This document shows, piece by piece, positions 16,539 to 25,914 of a stretch of 64,000 nucleotides of DNA. Within the stretch, counting starts at the first letter, position 1. Each line of letters begins with the position of its first letter. A program made the translations under genes and the position numbers. The stretch comes from Larkinella punicea (GTDB lineage: Bacteria > Bacteroidota > Bacteroidia > Cytophagales > Spirosomataceae), in assembly GCF_003334855.1 (NCBI RefSeq), contig NZ_QOWE01000009.1, positions 1-64,000 of the forward strand, given 5' to 3'. The notes below the pieces were generated by a model. That model made no database searches. It was not told where the DNA came from and worked only from the letters and a program-made list of their open reading frames with translations.

Positions 16539-18701
16539 TTATTTCAAAGTCGATAATTGACCCAGGTTAGGCGCTGCTGAACGGGCCGCTACGGTTTGCG
16601 GGGCGGCAAAAACCGTTTTGCCTTCATCCAGAAAGCCAGCGAAATTATTGACATCCAGGTCATAATTCTTCGGCTTGACCAGCAGTTTTCCTGTTTGATC
16701 AACGATGCAATAATGAGGCTGGGCGTTGTTGTTGTAACGCACAATCTGCAAATCCGCATTTTGCGCCCCGATGGTTTTCTTTTGCTTGTTATCGTAGGTT
16801 GAAGTGTACCAGGCGGATTCCGGCAATTCGGTTTTGTCATCGACATACAAGGCCAGAATGACATAATCGTTTTGTAACCGGCGCAGAATCGGCTCTTCCG
16901 ACCACACGCGGGCTTCCATTTCCCGACAGTTTACACAGCCGTGGCCCGTAAAATCAATGAAAACGGGTTTGTTCACTTTGGCCGCGTAGGCCAGTGCCTG
17001 TTTGTAGTCGAAAAAACCCTGAAGTCCGTGCGGCAAGCGGAACAATTCGCTGTATTTTGGTTTTTCGCCCAACGTATTTTGTTCCGTTGTAGCGTTGCCG
17101 GCTCCCCGAAAACCGAAATCCTGCGTCGTTTCGGGCGGCAGATAACCAGCCAGGGCTTTCAAGGGGGCGCCCCACAAACCGGGAATCATGTACACCACAA
17201 AGGCAAAGGTGACAATGGCCAGCAGCAAACGCGGCACACTGACGGTTTTGGTTTCACTGTCGTGCGGCAGCCGGACTTTTCCGAGCAGGTAAAAACCGAT
17301 GAGGGCAAAAATAACGATCCAGAAAGCCAGATACACTTCGCGGTCGAGCAGGTTCCAGTGGTACACCTGGTCGGCAATGCTCAGGAATTTCAGCGCCAGC
17401 GCCAGTTCCAGAAAACCGAGTACTACTTTCACCGCGTTCAGCCAGCCACCCGATTTGGGCAGGCTTTTGAGCCACTGCGGAAAAGCCGCAAACAGCGTAA
17501 ACGGAATGGCAAAAGCCGCCGAAAAAGCCGCCATGCCAACGATCGGCTTCAAGACTTCACCACCCGCGGAAGCCACCAGCAAACTGCCGACAATCGGCCC
17601 CGTGCAGGAAAACGACACCAGCACCAGCGTAAAGGCCATGAACAGAATCCCGGCAATACCGCCTTTTTCGGATTTGGCATCAATGGAATTGACCAGCGAA
17701 TTCGGCAGGACAATTTCAAACAAGCCCAAAAACGACAGCCCGAAAATGAAGAAAATGGCGAAAAACAGAACGTTGGGCAACCAATGCGTACTGACAAAAT
17801 TGGCAAATGCCGGGCCGTTAATCCGCGAAACCACGGTGCCAATCAGCACGTAAATAAAAATAATGGACAAACCGTATAGCACCGCTTTCCACAATCCGTG
17901 ATCCTGTTTGGTAAAGTAGCTGACCGTCATCGGAATGATCGGAAATACACAGGGCGTCAGCAAAGCCAGCAGACCCGACAGAAAAGCGGCAATCATAAAC
18001 CCGATCAGCGATTCTTCCGGTTTTTCCGTCGACGCATCGGTCAGTTGGGGTGTAGCGACCGGTGCTTCGGCAGTGGTTACGGTTTCCGAATCCGGGCTGG
18101 CGGCTCCGGTTGAAGGCGCAACGGCGACGCGGGAAGTTGTGTCTGGCGTGCCCGAAGTGGATGCCGGTTCACCTGTTGCGACGGCTTCCGAAGTTGGTTT
18201 TACGGGCGTTGGTGCCGCAGCCACGCCCCCGGTTTTTACCGATACCGAAAATTCGTGTTCGGCAGGCGGCAGACAATTGGTGCCGGAGCAGGTCTGGTAT
18301 TCCAGCGTTCCGGCAATAACCGGGTTGGCTTTCAATATTTTAACCTTCTGAATGAGCGTCGCTTTGTTCTCAAAAAAACGCACTTTGCTGTTCCAGACCT
18401 CTTCAAACTCCTCTTTCGGGGCAACTGAAACGAACGAACCGACTTTCTCAAAGCTGCCGTTTTCCTTCAACTTCAAGGTCGTCGGAATCGGGCCAATGTC
18501 CGGATTCAGATCCGAAGCATACATGTGCCAGCCCTTGTCAATGGTTGCATTCATGCGGATCTCAATCACCTCACCGACTTTGGCTTCGGTTTTTGATGCC
18601 GCAAACGTCCAATGCGTCGGATCGGGCTGAATTTGCGCTGTCGCCGTCAGCGTTACAAAAAATACCGTCAGAAAAGAGAAAAAACGACCAACTTGTTTCA
18701 T
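16539..18701 (-). CDS. dsbD: Thiol:disulfide interchange protein DsbD
   Basis: The 720-residue product moves electrons from the cytoplasm to periplasmic thiol proteins. A signal peptide (ending ATAQ) precedes the periplasmic alpha domain with a Cys pair in CSGTNC near 139-144. A long Ala/Thr/Pro/Ser-rich linker follows at about 155-225. The eight-helix membrane domain holds the two redox cysteines (TPCVFPIIP near 250; FSCTGPIVGS near 365). The C-terminal thioredoxin-like gamma domain carries CVNC in GHGCVNCREME near 590. All three modules are present, so electron transfer should be complete. Likely clients are cytochrome c maturation proteins. Confidence 0.93.
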   Translation of the reverse strand: MKQVGRFFSFLTVFFVTLTATAQIQPDPTHWTFAASKTEAKVGEVIEIRMNATIDKGWHMYASDLNPDIGPIPTTLKLKENGSFEKVGSFVSVAPKEEFEEVWNSKVRFFENKATLIQKVKILKANPVIAGTLEYQTCSGTNCLPPAEHEFSVSVKTGGVAAAPTPVKPTSEAVATGEPASTSGTPDTTSRVAVAPSTGAASPDSETVTTAEAPVATPQLTDASTEKPEESLIGFMIAAFLSGLLALLTPCVFPIIPMTVSYFTKQDHGLWKAVLYGLSIIFIYVLIGTVVSRINGPAFANFVSTHWLPNVLFFAIFFIFGLSFLGLFEIVLPNSLVNSIDAKSEKGGIAGILFMAFTLVLVSFSCTGPIVGSLLVASAGGEVLKPIVGMAAFSAAFAIPFTLFAAFPQWLKSLPKSGGWLNAVKVVLGFLELALALKFLSIADQVYHWNLLDREVYLAFWIVIFALIGFYLLGKVRLPHDSETKTVSVPRLLLAIVTFAFVVYMIPGLWGAPLKALAGYLPPETTQDFGFRGAGNATTEQNTLGEKPKYSELFRLPHGLQGFFDYKQALAYAAKVNKPVFIDFTGHGCVNCREMEARVWSEEPILRRLQNDYVILALYVDDKTELPESAWYTSTYDNKQKKTIGAQNADLQIVRYNNNAQPHYCIVDQTGKLLVKPKNYDLDVNNFAGFLDEGKTVFAAPQTVAARSAAPNLGQLSTLK

Positions 18702-18785
18702 ATCAATGGCTTACTAAATTGCCCAATCTTACAACACGATTTCTGCAAAAATATCTCCAATCCATACACAAATCATCCGGACACC

Positions 18786-18821
18786 AAAAAAAACACCCTG
18801 CCGGAGCTCCAGCGGGGTGTT
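18786..18821 (-). terminator. Intrinsic terminator downstream of the phytanoyl-CoA dioxygenase-like gene
   Basis: Arms at 18792-18801 and 18812-18821 pair over 10 bp with one G-U, and on the minus strand are followed by eight T. It lies 144 bases past the dioxygenase stop and 85 bases before the DsbD start, insulating the two genes. Confidence 0.75.
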
Positions 18822-18852
18822 CTGCACAACCAACCTATATTTTGTTTTAGTG

Positions 18853-18975
18853 AGGACGAAAGAGCAAAGACCAGAGAATAAAGAGGAACACCACCAGGCA
18901 CTCAGTCTCTATTCTCTCGTCTATCCTCTCTTGCCCCTTATCTCTTGTCTTTATTGTCTATTCTTTACTCTCTTT
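18853..18975. repeat. Degenerate purine/pyrimidine hairpin (AGAGAATAAAG word)
   Basis: The left side is built from words like AGACCAGAGAATAAAGAGG, and the right side from their complements (CTCTTGTCTTTATTGTC and similar). Pairing is long but imperfect. The same word occurs at 59929-59989. The right arm runs into the 3' end of the dioxygenase gene and encodes its last residues. Confidence 0.55.
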
Positions 18976-19801
18976 CAAACAGCAACGGATTCAGTTCGCC
19001 TTCGGGCTTGCTACCGATGGGGTAGCTTCCAAGCCACGTCGTCCAGTCGGCTTCCTGATACGTATTTTGGGGCTGCGTAATCGTCTGTTCGGCATCCATA
19101 TAAATCATCGTCATCACCTTACGCGGGGTGCTGGAGGTGTTGGGTCCCGCCCGGTGGAACGTCCAGCCGGCGTGGTAGCTCACCTCGCCCAGTTCGAAAG
19201 GCGTGTCGTTGATGGTAAAATTCTGATTGGCCAGTTCCTCCGCCAGCAACCGCTCGCTTTCGTCGCTGATCTCGATGTTGCGGCCAATTTCCACCTGCTG
19301 GCTCTGCTCGGCGAAGGCCAGCGGCCCCATTTCCATCGGCGTATCCTGCAACGGAATCCAGACGGTAACGGTTTTGGGAGACGAAAGGGGCCAGTAAAAC
19401 TGGTCGGCATGCCAGGGTGTAAAACCGCCCGACGGTTCTTTGTACAGTGCCTGGTCGTGGTAAAGCCGAACGGCATCGACGCCCATCAGATCGGCCGCGA
19501 TTTGGGCCAGTCGACGGGAAAATACAAACTCTCTGGCGGTTTTATCTTCCCGCCAGAGGTTCATAATCTGGAGGAACGCGCGCTCGTAAGTCGTACGCTC
19601 TTCCATGGACTTGGTCAAGGTGTTCAGCCTGATTACCAGATCGGTAATCACATCTCCGTAGTGGTTGAGAACTTCCGGGCTGAGCACATTTTTTAATTTG
19701 ACGTAACCGTTTTTTTGATAAAACGCGATTGCTTCCGGGCTAACGGTATATTCTTCGTTCAGCTCGTGTAGCAAAGAAGTGTTGTCAACGGTCACGGGCA
19801 T
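18965..19801 (-). CDS. Phytanoyl-CoA dioxygenase (PhyH)-family iron/2-oxoglutarate oxygenase
   Basis: The 278-residue product has the non-haem iron HxD motif in TPWHADQFYW near residue 140, the distal histidine in GWTFHRAGPN near 225, and a following arginine in TPRKVMTMIYMD, the expected 2-oxoglutarate contact. The N-terminal half (FYQKNGYVKLKNVLSPE) is the standard PhyH opening. It should hydroxylate a small organic substrate using O2 and 2-oxoglutarate; the substrate cannot be read from sequence. The ATG at 19801 is preferred over an in-frame GTG at 19834. It is divergent from the AraC-type regulator at 19945 (143 bp between), a likely regulator-target pair. Confidence 0.88.
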   Translation of the reverse strand: MPVTVDNTSLLHELNEEYTVSPEAIAFYQKNGYVKLKNVLSPEVLNHYGDVITDLVIRLNTLTKSMEERTTYERAFLQIMNLWREDKTAREFVFSRRLAQIAADLMGVDAVRLYHDQALYKEPSGGFTPWHADQFYWPLSSPKTVTVWIPLQDTPMEMGPLAFAEQSQQVEIGRNIEISDESERLLAEELANQNFTINDTPFELGEVSYHAGWTFHRAGPNTSSTPRKVMTMIYMDAEQTITQPQNTYQEADWTTWLGSYPIGSKPEGELNPLLFERE

Positions 19802-19944
19802 ACGATTAACGGGTTTAGGAAAAATCAGTGACACAAATTTGATTCAATTGTTTCTTGTAAAAATTTAATTATTATGCCAATAAGTGTATAATTGTGACTT
19901 TTTCTTCCCCATATTACCCCTAGAGAGTAAAAATACTGCATGTT

Positions 19945-20814
19945 GTGAAAGCTTTATTTGAAAAAATTGAATTGGGAGATCATAATTCCCTGCGAGTGAT
20001 GCACGTCGACCTGCCGTATTTCGACGCGCCCTGGCATTTTCATCCCGAATACGAATTGACGTATATCGCCCGAAGCCACGGCAACCGGTTTGTCGGCGAT
20101 CACGTCGAACCCTTCGATGCCGGCGATCTGGTGCTGCTGGGGCCGGGGCTGCCGCACTTCTGGCGCAACGACGATGAATATTACCAGCCGGAGTCCGACC
20201 GCCGGGCCGAATCCATCGTGGTGCAGTTTTCCCAGTCACTGGGCGACACCCTCCTCCCCCAGTTGCCGGAAACCCAGCCGTTGATGGCCTTGCTGAATCG
20301 GGCCCGGTACGGGGTGCGGTTTGGAAAATCGAAAATAGACGAGGTGACACCCGCCCTCGGAACCTTGTTGACATGCCAGGGGCTTGAGCGATTGCTTCGC
20401 CTGCTCTTCCTGCTCCAGCAACTGGCCAGCGATGCCGACGCCGTGATGCTGGCCAGCGACAACTACGAACTGAAAGCCAGCGAAGCCGAAACCGAGCGCA
20501 TGAAACGGGTGCTGGATTTTATGCTGGCCCATTTTCGGGAAGAAATCCGGGTCGACGACATGGCTTCCGTGGCCGGTATGGCACCAGCCGCTTTTTGCCG
20601 GTATTTCCGGAAACGAACCCGTAAATCGTTTATCGAATACCTGAACGAACTGAGAATCAGCCACGCCCGCAAATTGCTGGTGCAGTCGGACCTCAGCATC
20701 AGTCAGGTTGGGCTGGAGTGCGGTTTCAATAATATCTCCCATTTTCACCGGCAATTCAAGCTGCACAACGGCACAACGCCCCTGAAATACCAGTCCCTTC
20801 AACATAATAAGTAG
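19945..20814 (+). CDS. AraC-family transcriptional regulator with cupin sensor domain
   Basis: The 289-residue product has an N-terminal cupin barrel (about 15-110; PWHFHPEYELTYI contains the histidine pair, later GDLVLLGPGLPHFW) and a C-terminal double helix-turn-helix (about 185-285; SVAGMAPAAFCRYFRKRTRK, VGLECGFNNISHFHRQFK). It likely senses a small molecule, perhaps a sugar, and activates nearby genes. The GTG at 19945 is used because the in-phase upstream sequence has no ATG; an internal ATG at 19999 would truncate the cupin. The obvious target is the divergent PhyH-like gene. Confidence 0.9.
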   Translation: MKALFEKIELGDHNSLRVMHVDLPYFDAPWHFHPEYELTYIARSHGNRFVGDHVEPFDAGDLVLLGPGLPHFWRNDDEYYQPESDRRAESIVVQFSQSLGDTLLPQLPETQPLMALLNRARYGVRFGKSKIDEVTPALGTLLTCQGLERLLRLLFLLQQLASDADAVMLASDNYELKASEAETERMKRVLDFMLAHFREEIRVDDMASVAGMAPAAFCRYFRKRTRKSFIEYLNELRISHARKLLVQSDLSISQVGLECGFNNISHFHRQFKLHNGTTPLKYQSLQHNK

Positions 20815-20842
20815 AAGACAACAAGAATGCTGTTTTTCTCCG

Positions 20843-20850
20843 TACTTTTG
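20843..20850 (+). promoter_or_regulatory. Candidate -7 promoter element for glyA
   Basis: TACTTTTG fits TAnnTTTG and lies 63 bases before the glyA ATG. No clear -33 box is seen at the expected distance. Confidence 0.4.
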
Positions 20851-20913
20851 TACCTGTATCGTTAATTTGTTATCCAACTACGAATAGCCATTCGCTCCGG
20901 CGAACCGTTTAGC

Positions 20914-22206
20914 ATGTCGACACTAGTTACTCCCATCACCCGTGATACGCAGGTATTTGAGCTTATCGCCAAAGAACAGCACCGTCAGGAATCCGGAATC
21001 GAATTGATCGCTTCCGAAAACTTCGTTTCCAAGCAAGTCATGGAAGCCGCCGGAACCGTATTGACCAATAAATACGCCGAAGGCTTACCGGGAAAACGGT
21101 ATTACGGCGGTTGCGAAGTGGTGGATGAAATCGAGCAGTTGGCAATCGACCGCGTGAAGGAATTGTTTGGTGCTTCATGGGCCAACGTACAACCACATTC
21201 GGGCGCACAGGCCAACACGGCGGTGTTTGTGGCCTGCCTGAAACCGGGTGATACCATTCTGGGTTTCGACCTGTCGCACGGCGGTCACCTGACCCACGGT
21301 TCAGCCGTGAACATTTCAGGGAAATATTTCCGGCCGACGTTTTACGGTGTTGAGCAGGAAACCGGCGTCATCAACTACGACAAGGTTGAAGAAACCGCCC
21401 AGCGCGAACGCCCGAAGTTGTTGATCTGTGGTGCTTCGGCCTACAGCCGCGACTGGGATTACGTCCGGCTCCGCGCCATTGCCGACTCGGTGGGCGCATT
21501 GTTGCTGGCCGATATTTCGCACCCCGCCGGTCTGATTGCCAAAGGCTTGCTGAACGATCCGATGGATCATTGCCACATCGTGACCACGACGACCCACAAA
21601 ACCCTGCGCGGCCCCCGTGGCGGAATGATCATGTTGCGGAACGATTTTGAAAACCCTTTTGGCATCAAAACACCCAAAGGTGACCTCCGGATGATGTCGT
21701 CCTTGCTGGACTCGGGTGTTTTTCCGGGTACGCAGGGTGGGCCGTTGGAACATATTATTGCGGCCAAAGCGATTGCGTTTGGGGAAGCATTGTCCGACGA
21801 ATTTGGTGATTATGCCAACCAGATCCAGCGGAATGCGCAGGCGATGGCTGCGGCTTTTGTATCGCGCGGATATAAAATTATTTCGGGCGGAACTGATAAC
21901 CACCTGATGTTGATCGACTTGCGCTCGAAAGGTTTATCGGGCAAACTGGCAGAGAACACGCTCATCAAGGCCGACATTACCATCAACAAAAACATGGTTC
22001 CATTCGACGACAAGTCGCCAATGGTGACGTCGGGGATGCGGGTTGGCACGGCGGCCGTCACAACACGCGGCATGAAAGAATCTGATATGGAGCAAATTGT
22101 CGTATATATTGACGACGTGCTGATGAATCACGATAACGACGCCAAAATTCAGGTCGTAAAAGAAGAAATCAATTCCTGGATGAAAGCGTTTCCACTTTAT
22201 AATTAA
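20914..22206 (+). CDS. glyA: Serine hydroxymethyltransferase
   Basis: The 430-residue PLP enzyme converts serine and tetrahydrofolate to glycine and 5,10-methylene-tetrahydrofolate, the main source of one-carbon units. The PLP lysine is Lys229 in [16 protein letters not shown]. Other conserved stretches include [42 protein letters not shown] and [12 protein letters not shown]. Length is normal. It stands 109 bp upstream of tatC, separated by a perfect 31-bp inverted repeat that may end its transcript. Confidence 0.97.
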   Translation: MSTLVTPITRDTQVFELIAKEQHRQESGIELIASENFVSKQVMEAAGTVLTNKYAEGLPGKRYYGGCEVVDEIEQLAIDRVKELFGASWANVQPHSGAQANTAVFVACLKPGDTILGFDLSHGGHLTHGSAVNISGKYFRPTFYGVEQETGVINYDKVEETAQRERPKLLICGASAYSRDWDYVRLRAIADSVGALLLADISHPAGLIAKGLLNDPMDHCHIVTTTTHKTLRGPRGGMIMLRNDFENPFGIKTPKGDLRMMSSLLDSGVFPGTQGGPLEHIIAAKAIAFGEALSDEFGDYANQIQRNAQAMAAAFVSRGYKIISGGTDNHLMLIDLRSKGLSGKLAENTLIKADITINKNMVPFDDKSPMVTSGMRVGTAAVTTRGMKESDMEQIVVYIDDVLMNHDNDAKIQVVKEEINSWMKAFPLYN

Positions 22207-22208
22207 TT

Positions 22209-22302
22209 GTGAATGAGTGAATGAGCGAATGAGTGAATAACTGCCGCGGTAATAAGCGTGATCTTCGATCCTATTCACTCATTCGCTCATTCACTCATTC
22301 AC
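22209..22302. repeat. Perfect 31-bp inverted repeat built from GAATGAGT words (family A, copy 1)
   Basis: Arms at 22209-22239 and 22272-22302 are exact reverse complements. Each is four tandem degenerate copies of GAATGAGT. The loop contains GATCTTCGATC. A close relative lies at 63245-63336 with a loop containing GATCTTTGATC. It fills almost the whole glyA-tatC gap. Confidence 0.95.
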
Positions 22303-22315
22303 TCATTGAAATGAA

Positions 22316-23194
22316 ATGAAGCCCATAGACCAAGAGTTTGATAGCGAGAGTGAGGTTGAAGAAGCCGGGGAAATGACCTTCCTTGAGCATCTGGAGGAAC
22401 TTCGGTGGCACCTGGTTCGGGCCATTGGATCGATTGCGGTATTTTCGCTCCTGAGTTTCATCTACATTCGTGAAATATACGACAAGGTGATTCTGGGACC
22501 GTCAAGCCCCACCTTCTGGACATACCGGATGATGTGTAAGCTGTCGGAAAAAACCGGCTTTACGGACTTATGCGTTGAAAAGTTGAACTTTACGCTCCAA
22601 AGTCGTGAGGTGGGTGGTCAGTTTACGATGGCACTGACAGCCTCGCTGATGATCGGGTTGCTGTTTGCCTTTCCCTACGCCTTCTGGGAACTGTGGCGGT
22701 TTATCATGCCGGGTTTGAAGTCGTCAGAACGCCGGGCTGCGCGGGGCGCCGTTTTTTTTGTAACGTCGCTGTTTTTCTCAGGTGTTCTCTTCGGTTACTA
22801 CATTGTTTCTCCTCTGGCGCTCAACTTCCTGGCCAATTTCCAGCTTGATCCGCGCATTGTCAATGAGTTCGACATTACCTCTTACATTTCAACACTCGCG
22901 ACGCTGACGCTGGGCTGCGGTTTGACGTTCCAGATGCCGATTGCGGCTTTTGTCCTGTCTAAAATTGGTATTCTGACCCCCCAGTTCATGCGCGCCTACC
23001 GCCGTCATGCGCTGGTCGTTATTCTGGTGGTTGCAGCCATCATCACCCCGTCACCGGATGTGTACAGCCAGATTCTGGTGGCCATTCCGCTGGTGTTGCT
23101 CTACGAAGTGAGTATCTGGGTATCGGGCTACGTGCAACGGCTGCGGCTGAAAGAAGAGCAGGAGCTGATGAAAAGCGACGGGTACGAAGATTAA
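22316..23194 (+). CDS. tatC: Twin-arginine translocase subunit TatC
   Basis: The 292-residue inner-membrane protein has the signature opening MTFLEHLEELRWHLVRAIGS and six predicted membrane helices. The conserved periplasmic/cytoplasmic loops include FAFPYAFWELWRFIMPGLKSSERR and TFQMPIAAFVLSKIGI. It binds twin-arginine signal peptides and, with TatA, exports folded proteins. A likely client in this window is the Gfo/Idh/MocA oxidoreductase at 60488-61930, whose signal has an RR-like SRRKFIQG motif. No tatA is adjacent. The ATG at 22316 is used; an ATG five bases upstream is immediately stopped. Confidence 0.96.
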   Translation: MKPIDQEFDSESEVEEAGEMTFLEHLEELRWHLVRAIGSIAVFSLLSFIYIREIYDKVILGPSSPTFWTYRMMCKLSEKTGFTDLCVEKLNFTLQSREVGGQFTMALTASLMIGLLFAFPYAFWELWRFIMPGLKSSERRAARGAVFFVTSLFFSGVLFGYYIVSPLALNFLANFQLDPRIVNEFDITSYISTLATLTLGCGLTFQMPIAAFVLSKIGILTPQFMRAYRRHALVVILVVAAIITPSPDVYSQILVAIPLVLLYEVSIWVSGYVQRLRLKEEQELMKSDGYED

Positions 23195-23214
23195 CCGGCC
23201 TATACGGTATGGGA

Positions 23215-23315
23215 GAGGAATGATAAATGTAAAATGATGAATATCAAATCTAAAAGTGCGTCGCGTTGAAACACTTTTAGATTTGATATTCATCATTTTA
23301 CATTTATCATTCCTC
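23215..23315. repeat. Perfect 44-bp inverted repeat built from AAATGATGAAT-like words (family B, copy 1)
   Basis: Arms at 23215-23258 and 23272-23315 are exact reverse complements with a 13-base loop. The left arm has one C among its 44 bases. A related but imperfect hairpin lies at 53114-53219. It sits between convergent genes (tatC and the 23360 protein) and may act as a bidirectional terminator. Confidence 0.95.
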
Positions 23316-23359
23316 TTTTTATTTCTAACGATTGAGTGACCTATCCGGAACAGACGATC

Positions 23360-23950
23360 TTAGAATTTCCCGGTGATTCCCAATCGGATGGGGGATATCC
23401 CCAGGCCTACTTCGGCAAAACCGCCGATTTTCTGGCTAAACCGGTAGAAGCCACCGAGGTGAATGCCCGGGAAAATGCCTTTGGGGCGGGGTTTGAAGTA
23501 GCCTGCATGGTCTGCCTTATCACGGCGCATGGTGCTGCGCGTGCCGACGGCCAAACCGGCATACGGATCAAATTTATCGTCTCCGATGGCCAGCAGGTTG
23601 GCCAGGTGGTAGGAACTGCGGAGGCCGATGCTCACAAACTGCGATTTCCACTGGCGGTCTCCGAATTTGGTGCCGTACAAGGCATAATCGAAAAAACCGC
23701 CCACGCTGACCTGATCCGTAAAGCCGAGTTCAAAAGAGGCTCCGTTACACAATCCCCCCAAAGCATACGTCTGCATCCCCAACCCCATGTTAAGCATGAG
23801 GTTCACTTTTCGGGCTATTTGCGAAAAGCCGGGCGTTGCTGCCGTGGAGAACCAGAGAAAGATATAGAGTATTTTTAGCTTCACAACGGGTTGATAGTTA
23901 CGCTCTTCTAGTTGTTTACTGTTCCGGAAAGAGGTCATTCGCGCCTGCAT
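23360..23950 (-). CDS. Predicted outer-membrane beta-barrel protein of unknown function
   Basis: The 196-residue product has a hydrophobic export signal at about 25-44 (LKILYIFLWFSTAATPGFSQ, cleavage after FSQ). Amphipathic beta strands rich in Gly and aromatics follow, with a final strand ending GISPIRLGITGKF, the C-terminal Phe typical of barrel insertion. The signal is unusually far from the ATG at 23950; an in-frame ATG at 23938 shortens it only slightly. No specific family is recognised beyond the general outer-membrane barrel. It stands alone between two hairpin-rich gaps. Confidence 0.7.
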   Translation of the reverse strand: MQARMTSFRNSKQLEERNYQPVVKLKILYIFLWFSTAATPGFSQIARKVNLMLNMGLGMQTYALGGLCNGASFELGFTDQVSVGGFFDYALYGTKFGDRQWKSQFVSIGLRSSYHLANLLAIGDDKFDPYAGLAVGTRSTMRRDKADHAGYFKPRPKGIFPGIHLGGFYRFSQKIGGFAEVGLGISPIRLGITGKF

Positions 23951-24161
23951 CCATCACGATACGACAAAAGTGGTAACCAAACGACGGGAATCAAATCGGT
24001 AAAAGGTTCAACTGGGAAAACCACAAACTGAAACGTGTAAAACGGCCCTTCAGTGGTGAACGCTGGTATCGATTCAGTGGCAAACCTACAACGGAAAAAG
24101 CAGAATTAAATTTTACGGGCGAAGAAAGACCCGCGACGGTTTATGTCTTTTTTCTCTTGTC

Positions 24162-25664
24162 TTACTTCTTTTCTCTCGAAACGGTTTTGCGAAACCCTAT
24201 AAAACCGCCCAGGGCGTCCTCATACAATTGCCCTGCATCGGCCGACAGAGCGGCTGTCAGATAGGACCCGCCAAGCCAGCGCAACGGAAAACCAGCCTGC
24301 ACCCAGGTCGATACCTGGGTGGGAGGTCCCGCCAGAAAAACCTCCGGAATCCCGTAATTGCGGCTGTAGGAAACCCGGGCGCGCAGGTCAATCTGCCGGG
24401 CCACCGTCGCCCGCAGGGCCGCATGAAACACCTGAACCCGGTTGTTGACAAAGGCCCAGTCGCTGGTGTTTTGATAAGCCGCCTGAATGTCCTGCCGACG
24501 GGTTAGAAAGGGCGTTCCGATCACCCGGTTCTGGTACGTCCAGCCTTCCCGGTATTGCGAATTGTTGAAGTAATTATCGGCTCCTTTCCAGGCTTTGTTG
24601 GTTTGGTACAAGGTGGGTCCGCTCTGGCTCAGCGTGGTCAGAAATTCCAGCAGAACCTCATTCAATTGAAAACCGGAAGCAGCCGGACGGTTATTCCGCA
24701 GCCGAATCCCGCTCAGTCCATCGGGAAGATTCTTGAAAAACATGCCCGTCACATCATCGAAAGCATGTTGGTGATACACAAAAAGGTTCACTGCCGGAAA
24801 CCGGAGTTCGCCGGCAAAGTCGATGGAACCCAGGTGATTGCCGTATAAATTCACGTAATCGAACGAGGTGAGCCGGTCGTTGTTCAGGCCGTTGGTGCGG
24901 ATGGCAAACAGCACGTTCGGGAAGTCCTCCAGACGGCCGGGCAGTTTGCCATCGACGGCAAATTTCGGGTCGATGTAGTCGGATTGTCCGCCCCACTGCG
25001 CATTGTGATTGATCCCGGCATACAGGCGGACCCTTGAAGTGGGCTTGCCGATGCGGAAAATCAGCGATTTCTGGTGCAGAAACGAGTGCCGCAAATACCA
25101 GGTTTTGGCATACCAGCCGTGGGCGATAAAACCGTTGATCGACAGCCAGCCCCGCCGTCCGAGCGGCACAAAACCGCGCGTTCCAAACTGCACCTTCGGA
25201 AGCGGCAGGGCGTTTCCCGACCAGGCATACGAACCCGACGAAAGCGTGGAATCCACCAGACCAATTACCTCGCGCCGACGGCCCAGCACCAACTCCATTC
25301 CCCGGTGTGCCAGTTTTACATAGGCTTCCGGCAGCAGAAATTGACTTGATTTTCCGGCATTGGCCACCGCTTCGGCCTGGTATTCCAACCGCCACGCCCG
25401 GTTGCGCCGGGCGTGGTAGCGGCCCGTTGTCGTGTCACTGAGCAAGACTGCTCCAGCCCCGCCAAGCCGAAACGTGCCGAATGGCGCCGTCAGTGGTATA
25501 ATCCCGTATTGATTGGACCGAAGCCAGAAAGGCGTTCGATCGGTGGAAGAGGCCAAAGCTCCGATTTCCGCATAAATCCGATTTTGCGGTTGTGAAGGTG
25601 ATTGAGCAAAAACCGGGTGAAAAGAAAAGAGTCCGATCAGGCTAATCAGGTAGCGTTGCTTCAT
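24162..25664 (-). CDS. Capsule assembly Wzi-family outer-membrane protein
   Basis: The 500-residue product has a signal peptide (MKQRYLISLIGLFSFHPVFAQ) and a series of strands matching the Wzi barrel: RIYAEIGALASSTDRTPFWL, the LVLGRRREVIGLVD segment, WLSINGFIAHGWY, and a C-terminal region ending LGGFIGFRKTVSREKK. Wzi-type proteins help anchor or organise capsular polysaccharide at the outer membrane. The ATG at 25664 is chosen because it opens the signal peptide. The leader carries a terminator-like hairpin at 25742-25778, suggesting attenuation. No other capsule gene is adjacent. Confidence 0.85.
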   Translation of the reverse strand: MKQRYLISLIGLFSFHPVFAQSPSQPQNRIYAEIGALASSTDRTPFWLRSNQYGIIPLTAPFGTFRLGGAGAVLLSDTTTGRYHARRNRAWRLEYQAEAVANAGKSSQFLLPEAYVKLAHRGMELVLGRRREVIGLVDSTLSSGSYAWSGNALPLPKVQFGTRGFVPLGRRGWLSINGFIAHGWYAKTWYLRHSFLHQKSLIFRIGKPTSRVRLYAGINHNAQWGGQSDYIDPKFAVDGKLPGRLEDFPNVLFAIRTNGLNNDRLTSFDYVNLYGNHLGSIDFAGELRFPAVNLFVYHQHAFDDVTGMFFKNLPDGLSGIRLRNNRPAASGFQLNEVLLEFLTTLSQSGPTLYQTNKAWKGADNYFNNSQYREGWTYQNRVIGTPFLTRRQDIQAAYQNTSDWAFVNNRVQVFHAALRATVARQIDLRARVSYSRNYGIPEVFLAGPPTQVSTWVQAGFPLRWLGGSYLTAALSADAGQLYEDALGGFIGFRKTVSREKK

Positions 25665-25741
25665 GCAGGACGAGATTGACAGATATACGAGTAAATATAC
25701 GATGTAAAATCCGTTATCTTTCGCACGACCGCACCGACGGT

Positions 25742-25778
25742 AACGACTTGAAAAACAAAACCCCGGCAAGTACCGGGG
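25742..25778 (-). terminator. Terminator-like hairpin in the leader of the Wzi-like gene
   Basis: On the minus strand CCCCGG and CCGGGG pair around a 6-base loop and are followed by TTTTGTTTTT. It lies about 80 bases before the Wzi-like ATG, with no minus-strand gene close upstream that would need termination, so it may be an attenuator. Confidence 0.5.
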
Positions 25779-25914
25779 CCTGTAATTCTAACCTTTTTAT
25801 CTATACCTGACGATACGCGGTACGGCAAAGAAGTGTTGCATAAAAACGGGTGATTTAAGGCTCTCTGTTAATTTTGCATTCAAGTATCTCTTTTATTGTT
25901 CCCGTTCTTGTCTG

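Noticed and set aside
16941-17879. Plus-strand 312-codon frame
   Set aside because: Lies entirely antisense to the DsbD membrane domain, which has clear domain evidence. Its Gln/Arg/Asn-rich composition is a shadow of that gene.
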